DNA of 45,960 bases from Thermomucor indicae-seudaticae (taxonomy: Eukaryota; Mucoromycota; Mucoromycetes; Mucorales; Lichtheimiaceae). The stretch covers positions 1 through 45,960 of the forward strand of contig JSYX01000264.1 in assembly GCA_000787465.1 (NCBI GenBank), in the 5' to 3' direction. Under the pieces are notes generated by a model that was not told where the DNA came from, searched no databases, and was given only the letters and a program-made list of their open reading frames with translations. A program made the position numbers and the translations under genes. Shown one piece after another: positions 22,246 to 33,785 of the stretch (positions within the stretch are counted from its first letter, which is position 1; every line of letters begins with the position of its first letter).

Positions 22246-25200
22246 ATGGGAAGCAATCAAAGCAGACCTGTCCGATCAAGTTTGCGCGCGGCGAACCGTG
22301 CGGAACGCAAATCCAAACGCACTAAAGTAACAAACTCGATCATCACAACAAAAGAAGCAGCAGCATCGGTAGCAGGAGTTTCGTCGACGACAACTGAACA
22401 AGAAGAAAACAAGTTGGAAGCAGCAGGAGAAGCCAATGGATCCTCAGTGATGACCGAGCAACCAGCGTGTTCAGATTGTACAACAACAGCGAAGCACGGG
22501 GCGGCAGATCCGAAGCGTAACCATCATCGTCGGATCACTACCACCAGTCGACGTTCACGTGTCTCGTCAGCAACGACCACCGATAGCGGCTACGGTAGTC
22601 ATGGCTATTACAGCAGCATGATTGCTGCCACTCTCGATGGTTTTTCCTGGGATGAGGAGGACAAGCAACAAGCTCTTGCTGCTACAACATGTCCACCGCC
22701 CTACAGCGACAAGCCATTGGACCGCGACGAGGTCCTGGACGCCATGGCGCGCTCGCCGAGCGACGCTGACCAGATATCCCAAGACATGTTTGATCGAGCC
22801 CGCGCTGCAGAGGATGACAAGACCGCCGTTGAAATCGTCAGGGAACGTTGCGAAGATGCTGCCGCAGCTCGCGTCTGGAAGGCACAATGCTACCTGAAAG
22901 GCTGGGGGATCGACCGGCCGCAACCCGCATACGGCTTCGAGCAACTCAAAAACTTGGCCGACCAAGGATGCTGGCAAGCTTTCTATCCCTTGGCTCAATG
23001 CTACCTGAACGGTGTCGAGGGTTGTCAGCCGGTGGACAAGCGCATGGCGTTCCAATGGTTCAGCACGACGGCGCAATTGAACCATCAATCCCATGCACAG
23101 CAATCCGTCATTGCGCTTGCTCAGTTGCAGGTTGGCTTGATGTTGACGCATGATGCACACGATAACGACGAAAAGTTGGCGTTTCAATGGTTCCTGAAGA
23201 GCGCCGACAACGGTAACAGGTATACATTGGGTTTCTTCGTAAGATGCATGTAAAAGAGCCATTAGCTAAATCTTCTTCATTGTTGTATATAGTCGCGCGC
23301 AATTCATTGTTGGAACCAGCTACGAATTGGGATGGATGGTGGACAAGAAGGACACGGAAAAGGCCAAAGAGTACCTTTTGAAAAGCGCGACGCAAGGCTT
23401 TTCCCATGCTCAGGCATCCCTCGGGATACTGCTTGTCAACGAACACGCATACGCTGAAGGACTTTGTTGGCTGGAAACGGCAGTGCAAAAGGTAAAAAAA
23501 GGCCAAGTTCTTAACCGCTTGCATGGATTGATAGACTTGGCCCCGTAGGACAACCCGCGTGCCATGCTCAAGCTTGGGACCATGTATGAGCAAGGCTGCT
23601 GCGATGTTCCTCAAAGCGAAGAACGCGCGCTTTTTTACTACAAGGCAGCCGCTGATCGAGGCCAAAATCCAGCAGCTCAGTTTCACCTGGCTCTCAAGTA
23701 CCAATTCGGCGACCTGGGCTTACAGCAAGACTCGCAGCTATCTCTGCATTACCTTCGTCAATCGGCTCGTGCTGGTTATCCACCGGCCCAAAGGCTTCTT
23801 GGCATTCACTATCTGGAGATCAGTCCCTTGGGTAGTCCTCAGCCAGATTATCCAAGGAACAACAAGACTGCCCTTCGATTGTTCAGGCTGGCAGCAGCTC
23901 AGGGCGACGTCCGTGCTTACATCCTGATCGGCTCGTGTTACGAGAACGGCCGTGGTGTCCCGACCGACTACGAAACCGCGCTCGAGTACTATCGCAAGGC
24001 GGTCGAATCGGTCAGTAAGAGACAGTCCCCTTTTCTTCTTGGTCAAGCACAGCTCGCGGTAGCCCAACTGCTGCATCAGATGAGACGCTATGCCGAGGCA
24101 TTCGAATGGTTCACGCGTGCGGCTTCTTTTCAATGGACGACAACAGATGATCAGGAGCGGCGTCGGTTAATACAGTCCGACCCACGATGGCCACCGCGGC
24201 GCGCCAGATTGATGCTCGCGATATACCATATGCATGGATTGCCTGGTGCATCGTCACTTGACCAAAGACGCGCGTTTGAAATGCTGAACGCGCTTGCTCA
24301 AACAAGTCGTCAAGACGGTGACGCGCATTACTGGCTGGGCGCATGTTTTGAAGAAGGTATACCGGACGTATGTGAACAAGATCCACGGCTTGCCTTTGAG
24401 CATTACATGGTGGCTGCGCAAGCCGGACACACCAACAGCGAGTTTCAGGTAAAACAGATGATTGTAGATCCATGAAACAAGGAATTAATTTCTAAGATTG
24501 TCCTAGGTTGCGTTGATGCTTTCGAACGGGCAAGGAGTTCCTATGGACCGCGCAGCTGCGTTTGAGTGGTACGAACGGGCAGCCAGCAAGCGACACAAGA
24601 CAGCGCTCTACAGCCTGGGTCTCTATTACCACAAGGGAATCCCACCTGCTTCCAGGGATCTGACCAGGGCGCGCGAACTGTTTACGCAGGCAGCCGAATT
24701 GGGAGTCGTGAAAGCCATGGAGTCACTCGCGTCGATTTATTTATCACATTCATCACGTGACGATCGGCGGGAAGCCGTGCGCTGGTATCGACGCGCAGCT
24801 GACCGAGGGAGCAGCCTGGCTCAGCGCGAATTGGGCAAGATGCATGACGCTGGTAGTCTCGGAGTCGCGCAAGACTATGCCGAGGCCTTTAGGCTCTTTG
24901 AAAGGGCCGCGGCTCAAAAGGAAGCCCAGGCCACCTTGTTGCTCGGAAGCTATTATCAAAACGGGAAAAACGCTGTTGTCGAAAAGGACATGGACAAAGC
25001 TCTGGCGTTGTATCTTGAAGCTGGTAGACTGGGAGCCCCAGTGTAAGTCCCTACTTTTTTCCCCGCGATGTGATAAGATGGTTAAAAACGCGGGTATTTG
25101 TTTTCATTGTTACTAGTGCTCCTTTTGCTGCAGGACATGCGTATCATGCCTTAAACCGGTTTGAGGAAGCCTATGCGCAGTTCAAGATTGCGGCCAACGA

Positions 25201-27766
25201 CACCCGATTGGCAAACACGAGGATCGGCAAGGTTTCGAAACTCATGTTGGCACGTTATATCTTGAGCTACGTTCCGCTGAACCATGATGAGGGTCAAGAA
25301 ATGACAATCCCGTCCGTGGGAAAGGTCACCAAGCAGCAAGCTTTCCAAGACCTTTATCGTCTGGCAACCGTTGATGAGTTTGCGCCATCCTTTTATTGGC
25401 TAGGTAAGAAGGAGGAATTTGTTTATCTATCGTGTTTTATTGATCATTTTTTTTTCGGGATGAACCAGCTGACTGTTACCAGCATGGCAGTGGGACCCAA
25501 GTTGATATGAGACAAGCTGCATTTTGGTTCCAACGGGCCATGGAAGAGGCGAATGATCTCGAAGCCATGGTCAAGATGGCTAGTATGTATGAAGAAGGCC
25601 TAGGTGTACCAGTCAACACAGCTGCCGCGTTTGAACTGTATAAGCAGAGTGCTGAACGTGGTCACGCGGAAGGACAATATCGACTTGGTAAGGGAGATGA
25701 ATGAACCCTGAAGTCTGGAAAAGTCGCTCAAAGTTTACTCCCCGTGATCACCAACAACGCAAAAAAGGGATGGCCCACTGGCGCGGTCTGTACAACCTGA
25801 ATGTCAATAAGCAAGAAGCCGTACGATGGTTTACGGCTGCAGCTCAGCAAAGGCACGGAGCCAGCCATTGGGCGTTGGGACAAATTGGATTCGAGAATGA
25901 TGACATCGAGATGGCTCAACGGTGGTGGGACAAGGCTGCGGAACTCGGCCATGCTCCATCCATGCGCGCGCAAGCTCTGTTATTGCTTCAGATGATCGCC
26001 ACCGAAACCTTGAAAGAAAAGGGAGAACAAGAGCGGAATCTTGGCCGTGCATTGCATCTCCTCGCAAATGCCGTCAAAGCAGGCGACACAGACGCGTTGG
26101 TCGACTTGGGCCGCCTTCATCAAGCCGGAACAATCAGCGCCAGCAACCAACTACTGGGGATGGTCAATGAAGAAGACGACGCGGATGAATTGCTCGAGAG
26201 ACAGCAAGAGGAATGGATAATGGCCATGCAGTGTTTTGAACGAGCAGCAAGCATGGGTCATGTGGAAGCCATGTATCTCGCCGCTGAATTATGGCACGCT
26301 CAACAACAATATGCAGCTGCCCTTGAATATTATCAACAAGCAGCAGACCAAGGCCATTTGTTGTCGCGTGTCATGCGCGCGCGATACCGTTTAGGCGGGC
26401 TGGGTGGTATCATGGCTGACCCTGAGGCTGGTTACCAGGTAATCATAAACAAACAAGTGCCAGTCGTCGTGCGCAATTTTATTTACATCTCTCTTTCTCT
26501 CCTTTTTCTTTGTCTTACACATAGGAACTACTGGAGTGCGCTGAAATGAAAAACTGTGTGGATGCGTACAATACGCTGGGCCAATGCCATGAACTCGGTC
26601 TCGGAACTGAACAGAGCGACCGCCGCGCGATGGAATGGTATCTTCAATCCGCTGAACGGACTCAGGACGCAGAAGCCATGTTCCGCATCGGCCGCATGTA
26701 TGCACAGGGTCGTATCGTTGGACCACGAAACGGCCATTTGGAAGCCAAGAAATGGTTCCAGTATGCGTGCCAGGCGCGCAACCATGCCCGTGCCAACTTC
26801 CATCTGGGTCTTTATTACATGCACGGTATCCGAGACGCGTCATCATGGTTGCTGCCGCCGGATCATGCACTGGCCGCCAGGCATTTCCGAGAAGCCGCCC
26901 GACAAAACGACCGAGACGCCATGTACGAACTGAGCCGATTGCTGTTGCCGTCGAGGGCCAAACAAGAAGAGGTGGAGGAGGAAGGACTGGCGTGGCTGGA
27001 ACGGGCCGCACAGATGGGATTGGTCGATGCTCAGCGTGAATGGGGTAAATTTTGCCACGCGGGCCAGCTTGTTGCACAAGACCACGCACAGGCCTTTGAT
27101 CACTTTCTGCGCGCGGCCCAGCGAGGCGACAGGACCAGCATGCTCTTTGTTGGCATCTACTACGAGCACGGGATCCATGTTGCCGCGGACGAGCGTTGCG
27201 CTCGCGAATGGTACGGCCGCGCTATTGACGCAGCAGCAGATCAACAAAACCGGTGGCTCGCGGAATTCGCGCTGGCCAAGCTGCTCCACCAACGCCCCGA
27301 AACCCAAGCTCAGGCCTACAAACTGTTCCGTGACGCCTACTGGCACGCGCCGTCAGGAGAACCAGAACCTCACGCTATTCTGGCCATCATGCTGGCAAGA
27401 TACCAACTGCATGGCTGGGGCGGTGCCCCCGTGCACGCTCAAACATCCGCGCAAACTTTGCTTCGGTTCGCCAAGCAGGGACGTGTCTGCGTGTACCTGG
27501 ACGTTGCCCAATGCTACGACTACGGCTTGGGTGTCCCACGGAACCACGCAGAAGCCTTGCAATGGTACGAGCGACTCTGGCGACTGCCCCAACAACTGAA
27601 CCCGGACGATTTCGATATGCTTGAAGAAGACATTCATCGTGATATCGTCACGGCTCTTTACCGACTCGCAGAATACTATCGTTTAGGACTCGCGACACCC
27701 GTTGACCTCCGGAAAGCCGACGAGTTTTACAAACTCGCTTGCGAAAACGCTTCTCCATTAACCTAA
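22246..27766 (+). CDS. Giant Sel1-like repeat protein with N-myristoylation signal
   Basis: Eight exons: 22246-23219, 23293-23491, 23549-24448, 24507-25042, 25117-25403, 25469-25687, 25768-26438, 26525-27766, giving 1,675 residues. The N-terminus MGSNQSRPVRSS has Gly2 and Ser6, the classical N-myristoylation pattern, followed by a basic patch, so lipid anchoring to a membrane is likely. About 180 residues of Ser/Thr-rich low complexity follow. From there to the C-terminus the protein is built of Sel1-like repeats (SLR, TPR-like helix pairs), seen as A-x-x-x-L-G-x-x-Y-x-x-G and A-x-x-W(F/Y)-x-x-A-A-x-x-G, e.g. YRRAADRGSSLAQRELGKMH and WYERAASKRHKTALYSLGLY. By eye there are well over twenty units. 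Such proteins are scaffolds. Yeast Skt5/Chs4 and Hrd3/SEL1 share the repeat, but this protein has no signal peptide, membrane segment or C-terminal CaaX box. No specific orthologue is recognised. Confidence 0.85.
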
Positions 27767-27983
27767 GGCAGCAGCGATGATGCTTGATTATCTTTTATTC
27801 CTCTCTCCTTCTTTCTATGGATATCTCTATCTACTTTTACATATTTATATATGCCCCTTATCCCTCCACACGCTATACATATCTATGCAACTCTTTCTAT
27901 GACCCAATTATGTATGAATAACCCTTCTTTTTCTCTCTGTATATAGTCGCGTCGTTGCTGGAATAAATCTTCCTGTAGTATCT

Positions 27984-28981
27984 TTATTCTTCTTCTGCAG
28001 TTGCTTCGCTATGTAGCAAGACGTATTCTCGTGTGCTATGACCGAACTTCAAAACGTCCTTGATCCGAAGCTCAATAAACCGTGTGCTCGGTATCTGTTC
28101 TCCATTCAAAAACGTTCCATTCGTCGATTCGAGGTCAATAATATAGGGTCTAACATAATCAGATTAAAAAAAGTACAAGGCGGCCTCTATGCAATATAAC
28201 GTACTTGACTTTGGGTTGAGGCTTTCCAGTATCCGGATCATTCTCCATGACCTGTCTAAACTGCAACACGGCATGTTGCTTGGAGCACGATGGATGGTCT
28301 ACCGGGATCTCTGCAACCTGCAACAAATGATATCAGTGCCTCTCGCTTTTCTTTCCACATCGTAGTCCATACCGTTCGGTCGCGTCCAATAAGGTAAGCA
28401 CTTTGTCGATGAATATGCAACAAGTCAATCTGCTCGGATCCCTTAAACACATACAGACGCCACTTTTGACGCGGTTTCGCGGCCTCGGGTGGTTCATTGT
28501 ACTTGAGCTCGACGCCCTTGACCGTGTTGGTCTCTTGGGCGAGTTTGCCCGATAAGCCAAAGTTGGGCTGTTCCTTTTCGACTTTGGCAGGTGGCTTTCT
28601 TCTTTCGTCTTTCTCTGGTTGCTCGCCACCCCATTCGTATCGCGGTCGGCGGCCGGGACGGCGGTCTGCCGAACGTCTGCGTCTTCTGTCGGGCGATCTT
28701 GATCTGGATATCGAACGTCTTCGTCTGTCTTCTGGTGATCGTGAGTATGATGGACGTCTTCTTCTTCTGTCGGGCGAACGAGAAAATAAAGGACGGCGAC
28801 GTCGGTCGGGTGAGCGAGAATGCCTTCGTCTGCTAGGCGATCGGGAAAACGAACGAGGACGTCTGCTGGGTGATCTGGATGAAAAGCGACTAGGCGATCG
28901 TGAATAGGATGAACGTCGTCCTCTATCCGGTGATCTCGAAGAACGTCGTCGTCTGTCTGGCGATCTGGATGAACGTGGCAT
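27984..28981 (-). CDS. SNIP1/Pml1-type FHA protein with RS-like N-terminus
   Basis: FHA-domain protein of the RES/SNIP1 group, which acts in pre-mRNA retention and splicing (yeast Pml1, with Snu17 and Bud13) and in animals in miRNA and cyclin D1 processing. Three exons: 28981-28373, 28317-28205, 28149-27984, giving 295 residues. Residues 1 to ~115 are a degenerate repeat of R-S-R-S-P-D-R-R-R units, an SR-protein-like region that Pml1 lacks and human SNIP1 has. A linker with KPPAKVEKEQPNFGLSGKLA leads to the FHA domain: WRLYVFKG, YLIGRDRT (Gly199-Arg200), SCSKQHAVLQF (Ser215 and His218) and LESTNGTFLNGEQIP. All phosphothreonine-binding residues are present. The C-terminus HSTREYVLLHSEA is typical of the family. 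It is divergent from the spliceosomal cyclophilin gene next door. Confidence 0.93.
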
Positions 28982-29079
28982 GAATGGAAAAAAGCGAGAG
29001 AGAGAGAGAGAGAGACAGAAAAATTCCTATTGAGAGAAAGAGGGAGGACGGACCTTGTTTCTTGTCTTTTTTTCCTGCA
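28982..29079. promoter_or_regulatory. 98-bp bidirectional promoter, SNIP1-like / PPIL1-like genes
   Basis: Start codons of the two splicing-associated genes face away from each other with only 98 bp between them. A (GA) tract (about 28994-29015) and a T-rich tract before the PPIL1 start are the visible features. Both promoters or 5' UTRs must overlap here. Confidence 0.6.
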
Positions 29080-30075
29080 ATGAGCCAGACTGTCGTACTC
29101 GAGACGTCCATGGGGACGATCCGCCTTGAATTATACACGGAGCACGCTCCAAAGTAAGCACCGTAAGAGCAAAGAGTCAGCAACGAGACAAGATTGACGC
29201 TGTTGTGATTAGGACATGCAAGAACTTTTATGAATTGGTACGTTCCTTTGCGCGATTACTGCTGCAACCAGCGATACTGTACTGACTGCACTCGAAATAT
29301 TATTTTATAGGCAAGACGAGGATATTATGATGGTGTCAGCGTAAGTGTCTGTTGCTGTGCATGTCAAAAGAAAGGATAACGTTGTGTTGACACGTTAGTT
29401 TCCTTGCAGTTTCATCGAATTATCGAGGCAAGTCGCACACTGTTTTTCATCTTGAATTCTGTCTCCTCGATGCCTAACTGAAGATTGGGTATAGAACTTT
29501 ATGATTCAAGGCAAGGAGACGTTGCGATAGCTGCTGCGTGGCCTTTTGGATATTGACATTAAAGGATCAGGTGGAGACCCAACTGGCACGGGTCGTGGAG
29601 GCACGTCCATCTACGGGTAATGACACCTCTGCAGAAGTTCAAGCGCAACCGTTTTGCAACTGACGACTATGTAAAATGGAACAGAGACACATTTGAAGAT
29701 GAAATCCATCCGGATCTGAAGCACACGGGCGCAGGCATCCTCAGCATGGCCAATGCAGGACCCAACACGAACGGATCGCAATTTTTCATCACACTAGCAC
29801 CCACTCCTTGGTTGGACGGTAAGTTCTTTTTTTTTATCGAATAGAACACCCATGAAGAAGAGGAAAGAGAGATGGTAATTTGAATGACAGGCAAACATAC
29901 TATCTTTGGACGAGTGAGTGATGGTATGAACGTGGTCAAGAGAATGGGCTTGGTTCCCACAGACGCAAATGATCGGTAAGGTCTTGGGGTTGTTCGTTTC
30001 GTTACTGATCGGTTGGCTTACATTTCTACTAGACCCAAGGACCCAGTTCGCATCAACAAGGCTCGTGTAGAATAA
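29080..30075 (+). CDS. PPIL1-type spliceosomal cyclophilin (peptidyl-prolyl isomerase)
   Basis: Single-domain cyclophilin that isomerises Xaa-Pro bonds. The PPIL1 group binds SKIP/Prp45 in the activated spliceosome. Nine exons: 29080-29153, 29213-29237, 29311-29340, 29412-29429, 29495-29510, 29571-29616, 29685-29818, 29891-29975, 30033-30075, giving 156 residues (human PPIL1 has 166). The start [20 protein letters not shown] is typical. The active-site arginine is in [61 protein letters not shown] and HTIFGRV follow. Exons 4 and 5 are micro-exons of 18 and 16 nt. Introns 4 (29430-29494) and 5 (29511-29570) have GC donors (GAG|GCAAGT, CAAG|GCAAGG). No GT choice restores the conserved frame. 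Confidence 0.93.
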
Positions 30076-30639
30076 TCCAAATTCAATAAACATTTTCGCA
30101 TAACCAGCTGATGGGAGCAGTGGCTCGTGCTTTGGTAGATGACGTTCGCTTTCAAAGTCTGGATTATAAGACAGTCCTTTGCTCAAGCATTGACACTGAA
30201 AGCCGTGAAACGCGTACAGTATCAACTGTCGAGCATTCCACTTCCTAAGCATGTACAAGTGTTTTCGAAACAGTAATCTGTTACAATTACTCTTTATTTG
30301 AACTTGTCTCCAACTTTAAAGGCGTTTTCTGGAAAAGCTAACAATTTTACAATGTCTGGAACCTTGGTTTCTTCCACAAATCCTTGTATGAGCATCCATC
30401 AGAAAAGGCTTTGTTGCCTTACGTTTACCCGACTTTCCATAAACGGCTGACAACAATGACGTGTGCCTGATATCGAAAGTCTTTTTACTCGCTCCTTGCT
30501 CGCTCCTTCCCTTCCTCCTTTCTTTCTTTCTCGCCAATATCTTCCTTGCATCCTCGTGTAAATGCATACTTGCTTTTGCCTTGAAAATATGCATTAACGT
30601 GCTGTTTACTGCCACAGAGCGACAAGTCCTCGGACACCG

Positions 30640-31880
30640 ACACAACCACTGTGATCCGGCTCCACTTATCAGACGGTCCTTTCAACATGCGCTGTTGAAG
30701 AATCCCTTTTCGGTGGCCTTCCTTGTCACCCTTACACGGCCTTCATCAGTACGCCGCGCCTCGGGCCTAAACAAACCATGTCTTCATCACCATCTGAGTC
30801 GCGGCCGAACAAAAGCAGTTCAAACAGAAAGAACGAGACTGCAAGAAGATCGTGACATGCTTTCAACGACCTAGGAACGTCGTGGGGGGGCCGAGCGCAC
30901 ACACACTCCTGCCCTGCGCCCTCGCCCCAAAGCCTGTCGCGTTGTAAGTATATCAAAGGGCAACGTTGAAGCCTGTCATATTTATCTTGTGCCTCTCAGT
31001 CTCGCAAAACGACAACGAGGAAAGCATCCAGAGAACCTGAAAGCAGCAAGAAGCATTGGCACAGAAATATTGACAAGCGTACCCGTTGGGATCCGGGCAA
31101 GCTACATACGAGCATCACCGAATTATCAAACAGCCATTTCAACATGCGCTAGGGGGGAGGTGCATTGGACAGACTTCAACAGTACGCCCACGATTGTCAA
31201 CGGCCGCCGAGGAGACATCCGGGTACGCTTCTATACCGCCCTCTCCTTACCGTGCGCCCTCACCTGAAACCAGTCGCATTGAAAGTATGTGAAAAAGACA
31301 GGGCAACGTTGAAGCCTTCCCTACTTATCTAATTCTTCGCGCCTGCAGTGGACTCTGGGTGATCGACTGCACCCGACAGGCAGCCTGCTGAATGGTCAGC
31401 CAAGGCAGTGCCATAACAAGGACAACAGTTTATGTGCAAGTTTCAATGGCCTCTCTTTACTGGTGCCCTGCATGGACCACAGGCCACTACATGCCAAATA
31501 GAGGCTTGGTCCGTTGCATGTACATTGAATTAAATTCTGTGCCTGCGGCGTAAGTGTCCATACTTGGCTCCGATGTGAGAGTACACTACATAACATGCTG
31601 TGCGTAGTACACAAAAACCGCAAGTCCTCAGTGACCCAGCAAACTACCCCTGGCCAGCGCCTGGTGATCGAACGGTCATTTCAACATGCGTTGTGGAAGG
31701 GTGCTATGCCACCTGCAGACCTGCTTCAACAGCATGAACGACCTTTGGAGAAGGCATCACGGGTCAACGCACTCCTCTATACACCGTACGCTTCTTTCGC
31801 CACGCTGTACCCGTGCGTCGTAAGTACATAAAAACATCAGGGGCAATGTTGAAGCCTTTCTAATTTGATCCCATCCTTTG
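30640..31880 (+). repeat. Three diverged copies of a ~0.5-kb repeat
   Basis: The 12-mer tttcaacatgcg occurs at 30680, 31137 and 31679, each preceded by a similar TTATCAGACGGTC-like stretch. A second marker, gggcaacgttgaagcc (or ...caatgttgaagcc), occurs at 30958, 31301 and 31841. The last two units have the same marker spacing (162-164 bp); the first has 278 bp. The unit also contains aagtcctcagtgacc-like sequence before the first marker (compare 30626 and 31623). Each second marker follows a GTAAGTA- or GAAAGTATG-like donor, so the unit may carry a fossil intron. Confidence 0.65.
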
Positions 31881-33269
31881 CGCCTGCGAAGTCACCTGAC
31901 ATGGGTGTTTCACTGAAGAAAACTTCGTGACAGTTAGCGACAGAACACGGGCTACATTCCGCAAGAGGCAGAGGACCCGTGATGATACTCCCGGCGAATC
32001 GCCCGTGTCGGTACGTGTATATATGAATGGGATTGGGGTGGTAGTACGAGTGATTTGCTAACAGGCTTGCCTCAGGTCCGGCGTACAGATGCCGCTGCCG
32101 CAATACATCGGCCAGTGGATCGTATCTCTTTGGCTTGCAGCGGCCTACATGTCTTTATCGCTTTGTTACCAGCAAGGCTTCCACTAGGACCCTCGGGCGT
32201 CCTACAATGTACGACAGGATCCTGTCTGTCGCAGGCTGTACCTATGGTGGTGTCTTTCTTTCTTCCTCCGCCTCTAGATTCCACTCAAAGCCCGGATGAC
32301 AAACGAATATGCCTCTCGCATGGTCGGAGGCGTATAGACAAGCAAAGACGACGCTTGACGTCCAAAATATGGTCAAGCCAGCATTGCAGTGTCAGATTTC
32401 CGGGTCTGGCTGCGTACTGATTCCTTGCTCCACAAGCCCAGGCGATCGCTATATTCCATTGCGAAAAAGCACTGGGGTTAATCTCCAGATAACCGCACAA
32501 ACCTGGATCTCAGAGCCGCATCGCGCGTTCAGTAACAATTAATGGGGTTAGTTGGAGCTTGACTGCTACTATGTCTGCCCTTTTGATGAGACCATGACGA
32601 ACTTTTATCATCCAGAAGCCTCGTGAGGCCGTACGAGACCTGCTGCTCTCCGGTAGACGACGGTTAGGCACGGCCTGGACCCAAGCAAGACAAGCCCCAA
32701 GAAGGACCGTATTAAGAACGTTGCTTTTATGATCAAGACTCCAAGGCCTTTCTCTACTGGTGTCCGGTACTCTCGGCCTTTGCGAGCACCCAGGGGAGTA
32801 TCATTATTGGTTTGGTGTCCATCAAACCCAACCCCTTCCTGGAAGGACGCTCCCTGGCTATCACGCTAAAACAGCGTCGACGCTGCTGCTGTTTTGGGCG
32901 GCTTTCGAAGCCTTTTGCATTCGTGCATCGGTCCATGGCACCCGGCCCCCTCGTCTCGAAAGCAACAGGCGTCGGGCACGTCGGACCGCTCCCCGCGACG
33001 CGTCAGCAGAAAGGAAATCACGTCGCAGCAGGCGACTCGCACCACAACCAGGAGCAGCAAGGTATGGCGGAGAACGCGAAAATTTATTGCATCGTTCAAA
33101 TCTAAACAGTCTTTCTCTTCAGAAGGGGATGACAGTAGGGGGAAGGCCATAGAATCTTCCTTTTCTGGACATATGTGCATGTATATGTTCCCCAAACTTC
33201 AACAAGCGTGCGGAACAAGCCAGCGCCTGGTTCGAGGCACTTGCGTGGGAAGTTACAGTGGCACCTCGC

Positions 33270-33785
33270 CTAATGCAACGGCTCGATTCCAGGGAACTGC
33301 TTGCGAACTTGTTGCAACCGCCTGGTGATAAATGCTGACTTTCGGACACGCCCAAGGCTGCTCTCCAAGGTCGCAAAATTGGTAGCATGCGCTGTGCTGC
33401 ACAGCAACGACAATACAATAAAAATCATCACGGCGGAAGTATACAGTCGACATGCTTCGATAGACATCCACTGCGAATCGGAAAGCCTGGCCTCAACTTT
33501 GCCGCAGGAGAAGTCCACGCGATACCCCAGAATTTTCTGTGGAACAATCGCCGCCGCTGACGGCAAGCGCTTGAGAAGAAAGCTCATCCTGGCGTCGAGA
33601 ACAATGAACGTCTTGTCAACATGCTCGAGAACCGTGGAGAAAAGCCCTCGCGTCTTCATAGGGCCGGAAACAGACGTGGACATCATTTCCTCGAGCACCA
33701 GAGTCTTTTTCTCGGCGGCAGCTCTGGCGGATTTCCAAAAAGCATTTGAAGAAGAAGACGACGAAAAAAGAGAACCAGCAGACAT
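33270..33785 (-). CDS. Hypothetical ORF (171 aa), strand uncertain
   Basis: The ATG at 33785 opens a 171-residue minus-strand frame (beginning MSAGSLFSSSSSSNAFWK, containing KTFIVLDARMSFLLKRLPS and a hydrophobic stretch VMIFIVLSLLCST). Upstream, a segment QNVQRNILYVEGASKLE ends at a good GTAAGT donor near 33810, so the frame could be part of a spliced gene. The plus strand is also open over 33301-33903 but lacks an early ATG. No family is recognised on either strand. A long double-open stretch in GC-rich DNA can be chance. Confidence 0.25.
   Translation of the reverse strand: MSAGSLFSSSSSSNAFWKSARAAAEKKTLVLEEMMSTSVSGPMKTRGLFSTVLEHVDKTFIVLDARMSFLLKRLPSAAAIVPQKILGYRVDFSCGKVEARLSDSQWMSIEACRLYTSAVMIFIVLSLLCSTAHATNFATLESSLGRVRKSAFITRRLQQVRKQFPGIEPLH

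Noticed and set aside
22567..24473. Several minus-strand frames of 120-231 codons
   Set aside because: All lie antisense to Sel1-repeat exons, whose GC-rich, repetitive codons leave the other strand open.
22246..27766. Identification of the Sel1 protein as Hrd3 or Chs4/Skt5
   Set aside because: There is no signal peptide or membrane helix as in Hrd3 and no C-terminal CaaX box as in Chs4; the N-terminal myristoylation motif is unlike either.
29412..29616. Canonical GT donors for PPIL1 introns 4 and 5
   Set aside because: GT sites nearby shift the frame or hit stops, while the GC donors recreate FHRIIENFMIQGGDP exactly.
32754..33195. Overlapping open frames with FLYWCPVLSAFAST-like text
   Set aside because: Open frames exist on both strands but change character every few dozen codons and match no family; treated as part of the decayed repeat-bearing region.
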